Shown piece after piece: positions 1 to 9,112 of a stretch of 36,009 nt of DNA; the first letter of the stretch is position 1; every line of letters starts with the position of its first letter. The stretch is from Fragilaria crotonensis. Taxonomy: Eukaryota > Bacillariophyta > Fragilariophyceae > Fragilariales > Fragilariaceae. The position numbers and the translations under genes were made by a program. Under the pieces are notes generated by a model. That model was not told where the DNA came from. It was given only the letters and a program-made list of their open reading frames with translations, and did not search any database. Location: assembly GCA_022925895.1 (NCBI GenBank), contig JAKSYS010000643.1, positions 1 through 36,009 on the forward strand. Reading direction: 5' to 3'.

Positions 1-600
1 GCAAGCAACTAAGCATCAGATGGGTCAGAACATGAAATTGATTGATTAAACATAGTAAGATTCGATGTATACCAGATCCAAGATATTGTGGCTCAAGTAA
101 ATGTGAAATTGCGTGCAAACAATCTCGTTCAATGATCGAATGAGAAACGTTTATTCATGAGATTTAAAGGGTAGCCACATACTAGTACTACTTACTTCAC
201 TCTGATACTAAAGGAATGTCCATTTCTCTGAATTCTGCCGGCTTCTGAGGATTCTGGCACTTTTGTCGGACTTGTAGAGCACAATGGCTGCTGCATTAAT
301 GGGATTGAGGATCATACTTGATCGCCATGTCAAGCTATTTCTGTCCTAGGAGCACAACGCTCGTTGAGGTTTACCGAAAATGGATGACTTGAGAAACTTA
401 ACAAGCTACTATTCAATTTGCAAACCAAGTTGAATGTCATTGATGGTGTTGTGATTTCATCACACCAGCACATACTGCAACTCAAATAAATAGGAGACAC
501 AATTGCAATCACATGCTGGATGAATGTTTATTTAATAATATGCTGTCAAAAATGATCTGACAATGTTGATCACTTAATATTATGCATGTGGCTTGATTTG
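1..600. other. AT-rich intergenic DNA, no gene seen
   Basis: No open frame here has a recognisable domain, and I see no tRNA-like or inverted-repeat structure. A 60-residue minus-strand frame at 330-512 shows no family features and is probably chance. The sequence is AT-rich, unlike the coding core that begins near 8.3 kb. Confidence 0.5.
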
Positions 601-1104
601 ATCATTCATGGCCACACAACTTCCAAAATCAGCTGTATTGCACACTATTGATGTAAACAAGTCTTTGCAGCCTAGTAAATTGCTTCACAACTTCGTTTAT
701 TGGGACTCCCATTCCTTCCAAACAGCAAGAATGCTTTTGAAATGCTTGTAAACAGCATCCAGGGTGTATCCAGAACCGATTGCACTGAACTATAAACATG
801 ACATTGCAGACAAGTCTAGCATAATCATGCTGACCTCCAGGAGGCACTGAGATCAATGCAAGCACATTCCTGTTCAACAAGATGATAACATCTTCAAATG
901 TCATCGCTGAGAGCCAACAGCTTCTCTTCTTGCCAGCCCAGAAGCTCCTGATACCCTAATGGTTAATACTGCTTCAATTAATGATGCATGGGATTGTAGA
1001 ACTTGTCAGACACTTTTCTTGAGCTTCCTCTTCGCTTTTTGAAAAAATGGTCATAGCCTAACATCCTATTCTCCATTGATACTGGGTTGGACAGACAAGA
1101 AAAC

Positions 1105-1850
1105 TCACAAAGGTTTACAACATCTTGTTCGAGAGATGAGACATGAGACCATGGAATGTGACGAGAATTCCTCACTTGGATATTTCATCAAGACAAGTAA
1201 AATGACTGGATTCAAGATAGCACATTCAGAGCAGGTGAACGTTTCAATGCATGATGGGGTGATTTCTTTACCTCTGCATGGGTACATTCCACTTGCGGAG
1301 GGGAACATTACGACGACCATCTTCCATGCTCCAAGTCTATTCGCCGTGTGCAATAGTGACCCTTTCTTAATGAAGGTCGCTCTTGATCTATTCCGAGCCA
1401 CTTCGTCTTGTTGCTCTGGCACGATGGTTGGCCTGTCAGCTTGCTATCATGATCCACGACATCAACCCAGTTGCATTAGCGAGGTCGGACGTAGGATGAC
1501 TTCCAAAATGTGATTCATGATTCAACTATCGCCATGCCTTTGAAGGTGAGCAACAGACGGCTCATCCAATAACTCTCCCGCTTTCATCGTCGACAAGAAA
1601 GTTTTGAGGAATGCCAACCACTTCACTTCCATTATGCGGTAATCTGGAAGAAGTATGCTCCTGGATTGTGGATATGATACTCCTACCGACAATTGCGTCC
1701 AAGCAAGGGTGCACTTGAACATCTTCCCCACTGATGCGTCCATTCGCCACTGCTTTACAAAGTATTTCACTACGTTGGATTTCCTGTTGAATATAGAGGA
1801 AACAGTTGCGATAAAGGCCAGGCTCTACCATTTAACCAGTCGCCATCGGG
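1105..1850 (-). pseudogene. Decayed ORF resembling a diatom retroelement-associated protein
   Basis: Minus-strand reading from about 1850 down to 1105 gives protein-like segments interrupted by stops and frame changes. The best segment (1522-1770) has a Trp-rich pattern (KCTLAWTQLSVGVSYP, then a Lys-Trp-Leu-Ala-Phe-Leu-Lys-Thr block, then LDEPSVAHLQRHGDS). It is followed after a stop by an Ile-Met-Asn-His-Ile-Leu-Glu stretch that reads as its continuation. A further segment lies at 1105-1422 in another frame. From memory this pattern resembles a multicopy ORF found with reverse-transcriptase elements in diatoms, but no RT catalytic motif is visible here. I read it as an old repeat relic. The boundaries are approximate and the family name is uncertain. 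Confidence 0.35.
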
Positions 1851-3128
1851 TATTCCAACCCAGTCGAACTCACCACATTGCACCATGGGCTATTGGACGA
1901 TATGCCCAGAACGGGATGTCTTGACCGAGATTCAAGCTGCTCTTCGCGTGTTTTACCGGGTGATCGACTCAAGTATGCGGCTAGTAGTGATCAAGACAAT
2001 AAGAAACCGTACAGCACTTCCGCTTATGGAACAATTGAACGAGGATGCAGATCGCATCGCAGAAGAATATCTTGTCCTCCTCTACCCTCAGATGCCGTTG
2101 GGTACTATTGTCTCGGAACACGAGAGCTCATCTTGTATTTGGTGACGCGACTGTCACATCGAAATACGACGAGGCCATTAAAGGACGTATCCAAACCAAC
2201 AATACCCACCGGATAGGTGGCAAGTCGATTTGATCCAGATGATATCGGATCAGTGGCACTGTGGCACACCTTAACGCTTGCTCAGAAATCAAGATGTTCA
2301 CGGAAAGGATGCCCATAGTCGCCAGCAAGCGGAAAAATAAAAAAGTCAGATGGCAATGACATCGCAGTTACTTGCAACGACAGATGATCTGGAGCCAAGA
2401 GCACAATCACTATGGCAACAACATCCCCGGAATCACACGAGAGATATCCACCGAGTGTCACGAAGAATTGGTCGCTACCAGGGGCAGGTAGTGGGTCATG
2501 GGCATGGGCAGAAGATGCACTCCACAACTTCAGTACTTCGTACTTTGTACTGTACATACTTCCTATCATAAAACAAATGCAAATTTCATCCGCATAGTAT
2601 GCCGGGCCCTCCCCCGCCGTGGGTGCTGACAACAGTACAAGTACGGGGCCTACCCCAGTAGCGAAGAGACAGAACGAAAGTAACAGTGCATGCACGATGA
2701 CGCGACTTGACTCGAGAGGAGAACCGGATAGGCAGAGCAACACGGGCTGGGCACGGAGCGGTAATTCTCAAACGAAGATTTCGTCTCGTGGCTTCTACAT
2801 ACAATTAATACCAAGTATGGTACACTACCAGAGACACCTTTCAGCAGCGACAACAGCCGCGGAAAACAGGTTGACGTGGGCTGACGCGGTGCGTACAACG
2901 TCAGTGCCACGGAGCGAATCCAAACTAAAGCTGTTTCAAGATCATTATCTCGAATCAATCCAGTGAACTATGCGAGGTTCGATTGACTCTCCTTCGTTTC
3001 TCAATGGTAACGTATACCTTTCTGACCTGCAGTAAAGTACTGGGCTGAAGGCCGAACCAGCACGTCGAAGCTATCGTTCTTTTAACACACATACTACTGT
3101 TCCCAGTACTGTAGCGCGCCGTTCTGAT
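1851..3128. other. Intergenic DNA, possibly more repeat relic
   Basis: Several overlapping frames of 60-150 codons occur on both strands (for example 2282-2743 minus and 2619-2966 plus). None has a recognised domain or a convincing start, and the overlapping frames exclude one another. The part nearest 1850 may extend the minus-strand relic. The stretch just before 3129 is the likely promoter of the methyltransferase-like locus. Confidence 0.4.
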
Positions 3129-4116
3129 ATGGTGAGCCTTGCATTCAGACCATGTCAACCAAAGGCAACGGCCGTCATTCTGTTGTCATTCTTCACATAT
3201 GGATTAGGCTACCTTGTTGGTCGCTTACAAGGTAATGCACCAATTGTTACTGTGCCCGTTAGTACCATGCTCCGTTGTGACAGCGGAAAGTTGGCGGGTG
3301 ACGATCCCATCAACGCTAGCGTTCCTGGTCAAGAATATGGAAATGGATGGCATTCGATAGAAGTTTTCTATGGAAGGTCGGATCATTTGGAAGATTCTCT
3401 TCCTAAGGACGCTGAGTGGTTTTCACAAGTTCGCCAAGACGAAATTGTCGCTAAGTTACTTAATGGAAAGAAACGGATTCTTTGTCGACTTGGCGGCAAG
3501 TGACGCGACGGTTCTTTCGAACACCTACAGTTTGGAAAGGAAATTTGGCTGGACTGGCTTGTGTATTGAACCAAATCCCATCTATTGGGCAAATCATTCG
3601 TACAGAGACTGTCAGTTGGTTGCTGCAGTCGTTGGCAAGGAGAGGATGGCAGAAGTTCGTTTTCGATTTAATGATGAAGTTTTGGGAGGAATTGCCGCCG
3701 ACGGTTTTGACAGTGGAGAACAGGGCAAAGAGCAATCCGATCGAAAATATACCGTCACACTCAAGGAGATTCTCCAGCGATTCAACGCTCCCAAACATAT
3801 AGACTATCTTTCGTTGGATGGTGAGGGGGCAGAATCCTACGTTCTCTATCAATTTCCGTTCACCGACTACAGGGCCTCGTTAATGACGATTGAGAGGCCA
3901 ACGGATCATTTAAAAGCACTGCTCGGTCGGAACGGCTACAAAGTCCTCAAATTGCTGAGTTCGTGGGGTGAGACATTGTGGGCGCACGAATCGATGATAG
4001 ACTCGTTGGATCTGCTTAGCCTTGCCGAGTTCACGAGCACTCAATCACCCACACCGAATCCCACTCAACCACCCACATCGAATCCCGCTGGGGGACACAC
4101 CAACTACGGTAATTAG
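3129..4116 (+). pseudogene. FkbM-type methyltransferase domain protein, frameshifted
   Basis: The first frame starts at ATG 3129. It encodes a short cytosolic N-terminus, a hydrophobic anchor at about residues 12-32 (a type II membrane or signal-anchor pattern, as in Golgi enzymes) and then WFSQVRQDEIVAKLLNGK. At about 3471 the reading continues in the +1 frame with NGFFVDLAASDATVLSNT and GLCIEPNP. These are the SAM-binding motifs of the FkbM methyltransferase family (VDLAA loop, IEPNP). YLSLDGEGAE further on matches the later conserved acidic motif. One extra A in the A-rich run near 3468-3473 would explain the shift. The C-terminus is a Pro/Thr/Asn-rich linker built from an imperfect tandem repeat and ends at TAG 4114. 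Open reading resumes at once in a third frame with the fucosyltransferase-like segment, so this may be the N-terminal half of a fusion. The methyl acceptor is unknown. Confidence 0.72.
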
Positions 4117-5025
4117 AATCTCTTCCTCCACAGTCGGAAGTTGCGAAACGGCTTCGAGATTTACAAAGCAATTGTTCTTTGGCGGTCGGACATACTCATG
4201 GCGAGGTGAATTCAGTGGGATGGGATCTGACATACATGCGTGGTCGAATCAGTTGTGGGTGGCCATGTTGGAATCCTACAGACTGAAAGCTCCATATCCA
4301 TGGTTATGGACGGATGAACACGTTTGTGGAATGAATTCATCGTGGTTATGCTATTTTCCCGCGTCGGTATCAACTTGCCCCGATGAAATCGTCCTGCCTC
4401 AGTTAGAACCTGCAAATGATTGTGGCGCACCCACAAAGACGCCGAAGGCGCTGCTTTAACAGATTTTCGTGCGAGCGCAACGGAGTTTCGTCTGTTTCGA
4501 AGTTGTCATTCGGGAAGCCGAACGGCAGCTTCAAGCTGTCTTTGGGGATAAGGAGTGCCGCTAAATCTCATCACGGTGCACATGAGATGGGGAGACAAGG
4601 TTGAAGAGGGGCTGCAACAGTGGTTTCGGATTTCATCACCGCTGTCGAGACCATAGTAAAGGAAAAGGATCTTGACTCGTTCGCATTTTGCTGTGCACCG
4701 AAGATCCAATTGCCGTGGAACAGTTTCGTGCCGCTGCACACCCATCGTGGAAGATATACATGGACCACTTACACGGAGTATCTCCCTTTCGAATGAACCA
4801 CACGGTTGTCTACAACGGTCATTCCTATATCGCGGCGGATCTGAAGGGAAGCCTGGACTGTGGGCACTAGGTTCTTTATTGGTTGCCATGGAAGCTAATT
4901 ACTTCGTTCTGACCACCATTTCCAATTGGTCTCGTCTGATGAATGAGCTACGAAAAAATGTTGTCAATCCTCGATGTGGCAACTGTACTCACATGATCGA
5001 CCTTCAAGGAGGAGGCGAGTGCTGA
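4117..5025 (+). pseudogene. Fucosyltransferase-like (FUT8/GT23-type fold) gene relic
   Basis: Conserved-looking blocks appear in order but in alternating frames. They are FFGGRTYSWRGEFSGMGSD and IHAWSNQLWVAML (to 4459), then a Phe-Arg-Ala-Ser-Ala-Thr-Glu-Phe block (about 4450-4500), then VIREAERQLQAVFGDKE (about 4502-4560), then VHMRWGDKVEEG (about 4576-4610). After those come SDFITAVETIVKEKDLDS (about 4626-4680), LLCTEDPIAVEQFR followed by PSWKIYMDHL (4688-4870), and LVAMEANYFVLTT plus NWSRLMNELR up to the stop at 5023. The H-x-R-x-x-D-K element and the SNWSRLMNEL block are what I expect of fucosyltransferase-like proteins in diatoms, by recall and not by search. About six frame changes in 900 nt argue for a real pseudogene. 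Together with the upstream methyltransferase it would form a two-domain glycan-modifying protein. Confidence 0.55.
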
Positions 5026-5420
5026 AGCAGTGATATGGTAGCAGCATTTACTATTTACTGCAGTTGCGAGCGACTCGGAGGCGTATTTACGTATTTACAC
5101 GTATTCACAATGTTTACCGTCGCCAGTAGTAGCGAACGCAGTACAGTCGACGTCAAAATGCATCAGTTTTCATGTTCATGTATGTCATATGTCATACAGT
5201 ATGTCATATGCCATACGCTATATGGCACATTTCAAGCCACTAGCTATGTCGATATCATACGCACGTGTTATTAGGAACACCACGTACTACGATGTCGTAC
5301 AGTCGTACTACACCACCGTCAGCTGCAGAGAAGGCGGACGGTTGACGCCAGACGCACGAAGCCCCCGCCGTCACTCAGATCAGCATGCATAAGCGATGGA
5401 GGAAAGCATACACCTACTAC
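5026..5420. other. Intergenic DNA with short palindromic ATGTCATATG-type repeats
   Basis: No gene is seen. The stretch around 5180-5230 has several overlapping near-palindromes based on TATGTCATATG and GCCATAC. They open frames on the plus strand (5035-5392) that look like chance products of the repeats. Confidence 0.4.
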
Positions 5421-5954
5421 TAAAAGCATCTCCACTGGAGGAGCTATTTTTCAGTTTAGTGTTGAATTGCTACAAGTATGCCCAAAAAAGTACCACCCAT
5501 TGGGCCTTAATGCTATAATTTAGCTGTTCAACAATGAGAAACACTATTCACGAAGCTATAGATGGTCCAAAATCAATGATTTCACCTTCGTCGCTCAGGT
5601 TGTCCTATTTGATCAGTTCTTGGACTCAAGCCCTTTGATCACGGGTTCGATGCATTTGTAGCGTGATTGACATTTGGTGCGCCATACTTTGCACTCGGCG
5701 CATCAGCATTTGACAATCGCAAAATGACAACCAACACGAACATTGCATTGGAAGACAATCTTGTTGATGTCATTGACAGTATTTTTATGGCGCGCGGTTC
5801 CGCTCCCGTTTTTCAACGCAATAATAGCACCTCCGGTGGCAAATGGACGTATCCGAAATGTCCAAAATAGGTTGCTAAAGACGCTAGCTAGCTAGCTACT
5901 ACTCGAAGAAATAGCTAGCGTTCAATAAATAGCTCCTCCGATGGGATGCTCTTA
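5421..5954. mobile_element. MITE with about 30-bp terminal inverted repeats (Harbinger-like ends)
   Basis: The left end (5421-5450) and the reverse complement of the right end (5925-5954) agree over about 30 bp, with one 1-nt gap and a few mismatches. They share AGCATC near the tip and GGAGGAGCTATTT further in. Ends beginning GAGCATC are typical of many PIF/Harbinger MITEs. I see no clear 3-bp target duplication, so the superfamily is an inference. Next to the right end is a second nested inverted repeat rich in GCTAGCTA (5883-5920). The only internal frame of any length (5667-5870, 67 codons) has no transposase motif. At 534 bp the element is non-autonomous. Confidence 0.65.
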
Positions 5955-7115
5955 GGTATGTCTCTGGAATAGGGTTTCTAACCTAGTATATGGCAACGTA
6001 GTTGTGTGATGATCACACTTATCAAAAGAATTAAGACATGGATCAGCAGTAGTTGCAATCATCTTCTTGGAACCAAAATGCAGCTAAACATTTGCAAAGT
6101 GCAATCATGAGTGTCAGAAGGCCAGCATCTCAGATTTGATTTTGTCCTACCAACAGTTGAGAACAAAACCTCCGAGACTTCTCGAAATACAGAAACCACG
6201 GACATATTGCTGGCTGGGTGTACAAGAATATTGTTTTATCTGACAACTAGTCCGAGTAGCATGCATGATTCACCAGAGTGGCACGCCATGCGTGATGATG
6301 AATGCAGACTGTAGACTTTGCTCAATTAGACGATGGCATAGAAGCAACGATGAAATACAATGCACTGACAAGTTGAAAAAACCAATGCAATATATCTGCT
6401 GGCTTATCATGACCCACCCACATGGTTCTGAGCAGTTGAATGTTTGTTGGCATCAACAATGCAGCTCCATACATTCTTGCATCCACTTATACTTGTGAAT
6501 TGCTGTGCATCCTTGCTAAGGATAGCAGAAACCAGCACCCCCAAGGTAATGCTGATATTCAGTACTAGTACTAGCTAGAGTAGCTTTGTTTTGCGATGGA
6601 GCAATGCATCTATTCAATGAGTGCTCCAATTTTGGTGCCGATAACCAACCAAAACGGCTGATCATTGATGAACGGCAATGCATAGGCACAACGAATGCTA
6701 ATGCCATCATCAACTCTGAAGGATTGTGCAGGTACCCAATTGACGTCCATTTGAATTTAGTCTACACTGTTCATGTACAAGCAACCCGGAAAAGCCAAGC
6801 TTTTGTTTTGTTGAACCATCAACCATCAGAGTGGGTGCGTACGCAGCCAGTTTCGAGTTTCGAGTACGAAAGTTGGGGCTCCACTTTCACTTTTAAGGTT
6901 TTGTCGAATACATTACGGTATGCATATCATAAGGAAGGAGGGCGTGATTGCGGGTTGTGGGTACACGTGTACTACAGCAATGCACTTGATTTTTCACCCA
7001 CCCATTCGTGCCTTCTCGTACCGCCCGAGGACACGTCTGAGGTTGAGTGCAATTCATCATTTCTGGATGCTGAACGAAAACAGAACTACAAGGTTTGCCC
7101 GCGCAACGCGTATGC
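5955..7115. other. Intergenic DNA, no supported gene
   Basis: The longest frame (6586-7173, 195 codons) has no recognised domain and an unusual composition rich in Cys, His and Asn. Its last codons lie inside the inserted hAT element, so its present stop is accidental. A palindrome of AGTAC and TACT units sits at 6561-6572. I see no RNA gene. Confidence 0.45.
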
Positions 7116-7123
7116 CGTATGGG
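7116..7123. repeat. Left 8-bp target-site duplication CGTATGGG
   Basis: This 8-mer is repeated exactly at 7478-7485, immediately outside the other end of the element. Eight-base duplications are characteristic of hAT-superfamily insertion. Confidence 0.9.
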
Positions 7124-7477
7124 CAGGGGTGCTAAATTTAGGCGATCTGGCCAAAGCGCCTACCAGCGCCTAAAAAGTTTAATTTAGGCGCTTTGTCGAA
7201 GTCTAATTTAGGCGCTGGGGTTAGGGTTACGGTACAGTGCCCTATGCCAGTACTACTCGGAGTACAAACAAGACACAACAAGCAAGCCCACAGCCCACAG
7301 TAGTTCCTTATTGTGCTACTGGTACTGGCTACTGGTTATAGTACTAGTGTCTACTGTATATAAAAATATATTCAGCATATATACCTTTATCTTCGTTTAA
7401 TTTAGGCGCTTTGCCGAAGTCCAATTTAGGCGATTATGCTCGTAACGGTAGGCGCGCGCCTAAATTTAGCACCCCTG
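7124..7477. mobile_element. Non-autonomous hAT transposon (MITE), 354 bp
   Basis: The ends are perfect 21-bp inverted repeats (7124-7144 and 7457-7477) that begin CAGGGGTG, the classical hAT tip. They are flanked by the identical 8-bp duplication CGTATGGG. Inside are two 38-bp direct repeats (7177-7214 and 7395-7432) differing at only two positions. Each carries two copies of AATTTAGGCG, the unit that is also part of the terminal repeats. Repeated subterminal motifs are the usual binding sites for hAT transposases. There is no transposase frame, so mobility would depend on an enzyme encoded elsewhere. The exact duplication and perfect ends suggest a fairly recent insertion. Confidence 0.93.
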
Positions 7478-7485
7478 CGTATGGG
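7478..7485. repeat. Right 8-bp target-site duplication CGTATGGG
   Basis: Exact copy of 7116-7123. The pair defines the insertion boundaries of the hAT element. Confidence 0.9.
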
Positions 7486-8290
7486 ACATTCTTGCGCAAG
7501 CGTCAATGACGTGTCGGACGAAATTCCTTGAAACGGTTCAGAATTTTCGATCTCGTTTCCTCGACCTATCGCACCACATGATCCTGACTCATGTAACGCA
7601 TCATGTCCGGTACTCCAGTTACGGTAAGGTGCGGCTACATAGACAGGTCAAGGCTGTTGAATCGGGTTAATTTTTCGTTAGTGCCTTGATTGCCAAGTAC
7701 TAGTACTCGGAGTACACTTTTCAAGGCATAGTATGATACAAGGATAAGTACATCAGGGCGACGAAATGTTTTTAAATATAACTTATTTATTCATACATGT
7801 ATATGTATTTTGATTAAAATGTGATAGTATCGTTTTCGTACGACTCCACAATTTTAGTACAAGTACTGCGCGCTTTCCACTTCATGTCTTTCTATACTGC
7901 ATCGACGGAACGACATCTGCTCTCGCAATGTCATACCACTCTCAGCACAGGCAGAACCGTAAAGCAGTCCTTGATTGAAGGAATATGCATCTTTGAGCTC
8001 CATATAATATATATTAGCTAGTAAAGATTCGTGCGGAAGAATCCAATCGTTCAGAACCCACCTATTGCAGTCGGAGTACCTATTGTACCAGCAAAAATCA
8101 TTCGCGACGAAACGTCCACAAAAAACGCAATTGGCAAGACAACGTTATTTGCAGTGCACACACACTCGCTGTTACATCAAGAACAAGAGCAAGAACAACA
8201 ACAAAAACATCGTGTTGGAGTCTTGTCATTGCCCTCATCTTCATTCAAATTTCATAGTTCACTGTTCCATTCCTCGAATACAAATACAAA
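7486..8290. other. Intergenic DNA and probable 5' leader of the small ORF at 8291
   Basis: No gene is recognised. The quasi-palindrome GTACTCGGAGTAC occurs at 7703-7715, next to AGTACTAGTACT at 7696-7707. From about 8150 the plus strand turns CA-rich and AAC-rich (repeats of CAAGAACAAG and AACAACAAC), which resembles the 5' leaders of genes in this window. The two frames through that leader (8031-8294 and 8065-8298) are probably not coding. Confidence 0.4.
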
Positions 8291-8470
8291 ATGATTGAAA
8301 CTCGATCGCTCAAGGCTGCCGCCCAACGTATTGTAAAAATCTTTCGGGCCCGATCCAAGTACCAACGACAAAAGCAGCTCAAGGAGGAACTCAGTCGCAA
8401 GTTTTACAGTGGTGAATTGTTGGCATCCCGACGTCGTGGACCCATCAGTGGGACCTCTGTCCATCCCTGA
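8291..8470 (+). CDS. Small basic hypothetical protein, 59 aa
   Basis: The frame runs from ATG 8291 (context CAAAATG) to TGA 8468. The protein is strongly basic and probably helical, with Arg, Lys and Gln along residues 8-38 (RIVKIFRARSKYQRQK, KEELSRKF) and an Arg-Arg-Arg-Gly stretch near residue 47. I recognise no family. The CA-rich leader, the good start context and the even codon use make it better than a chance frame. It could also be the first exon of something longer, but I see no obvious splice partner downstream. Confidence 0.4.
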   Translation: MIETRSLKAAAQRIVKIFRARSKYQRQKQLKEELSRKFYSGELLASRRRGPISGTSVHP

Positions 8471-8481
8471 AGATTTATTCA

Positions 8482-8775
8482 TCAGGATGTTGTTGACCTA
8501 GTACCAATGTGTTGGTGGAGTACCATGACGCCTGTGACATGCCATGTTTTCCAGCGGCCGTTGGCTTGTATGGTTGTGAACCGAATGACACCTTTAGCAA
8601 TGATCGCTTGAACTGTTTCAACATTTGTTCCACGCGCAGGACACACATACACATCTCTCTCTTGAGGACGATGAATACTAAACTCGGAATTCCTCAACTC
8701 TAATTTCTTTATAACGTTTTCCCATTTTGGATCATTCCACTCTTTGCAATGAAGTTGATACAAATCGCATTTCAT
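8482..8775 (-). CDS. Hypothetical 97-aa protein (weak)
   Basis: A single minus-strand frame starts near 8775 and converges on the 59-aa ORF. It contains a Lys/Glu/Trp-rich N-terminus (KEWNDPKWENVIKKLELR) and a central RPQERDVYVCPARGTNVETV segment. No known domain, signal or membrane segment is visible. It lies downstream of the aspartate carbamoyltransferase 3' end on the same strand and could be partly that gene's 3' region. The support is only that the composition is protein-like. Confidence 0.22.
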   Translation of the reverse strand: MKCDLYQLHCKEWNDPKWENVIKKLELRNSEFSIHRPQERDVYVCPARGTNVETVQAIIAKGVIRFTTIQANGRWKTWHVTGVMVLHQHIGTRSTTS

Positions 8776-9112
8776 GCTTCACACACACTATACTTCCAAA
8801 ACGTCACGGAATCTGTACACCATGCACGAGGAAGTAACGACTCATTGTCACGAAGCAACCTTGTAGTGTAGTGTTGATGTGACTAGTCTACAGCATACAT
8901 GCTTGACACATGCTCACATCATCCAATACATGTTCTGGGGGGAGATTTTACCCTTTTACAAATGTTATCGTACGGTCGCCCTCTCGCTCTTCACCCATCG
9001 TCACATCCAATTTCCAACCCAGTCGCCACCCTCGAGAGAAGAATTGACTCTTGTTTGTAATGTAGTATTGCGCACCCGCGTGCGTGCTTCCTCACAATTT
9101 GCTTCATCTCGT

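Noticed and set aside
1076..1513. 145-codon plus-strand frame
   Set aside because: It is opposite the minus-strand relic and has no recognised features. One of the two must be chance, and the minus strand shows the better pattern.
6586..7173. 195-codon plus-strand frame as a gene
   Set aside because: No domain or leader, odd composition, and its 3' end lies inside the later hAT insertion.
7216..7230. GGGTTAGGGTTA as an interstitial telomere
   Set aside because: Fewer than two full TTAGGG units, and it lies inside the hAT element. Similar short matches at 24747 and 25074 are also single.
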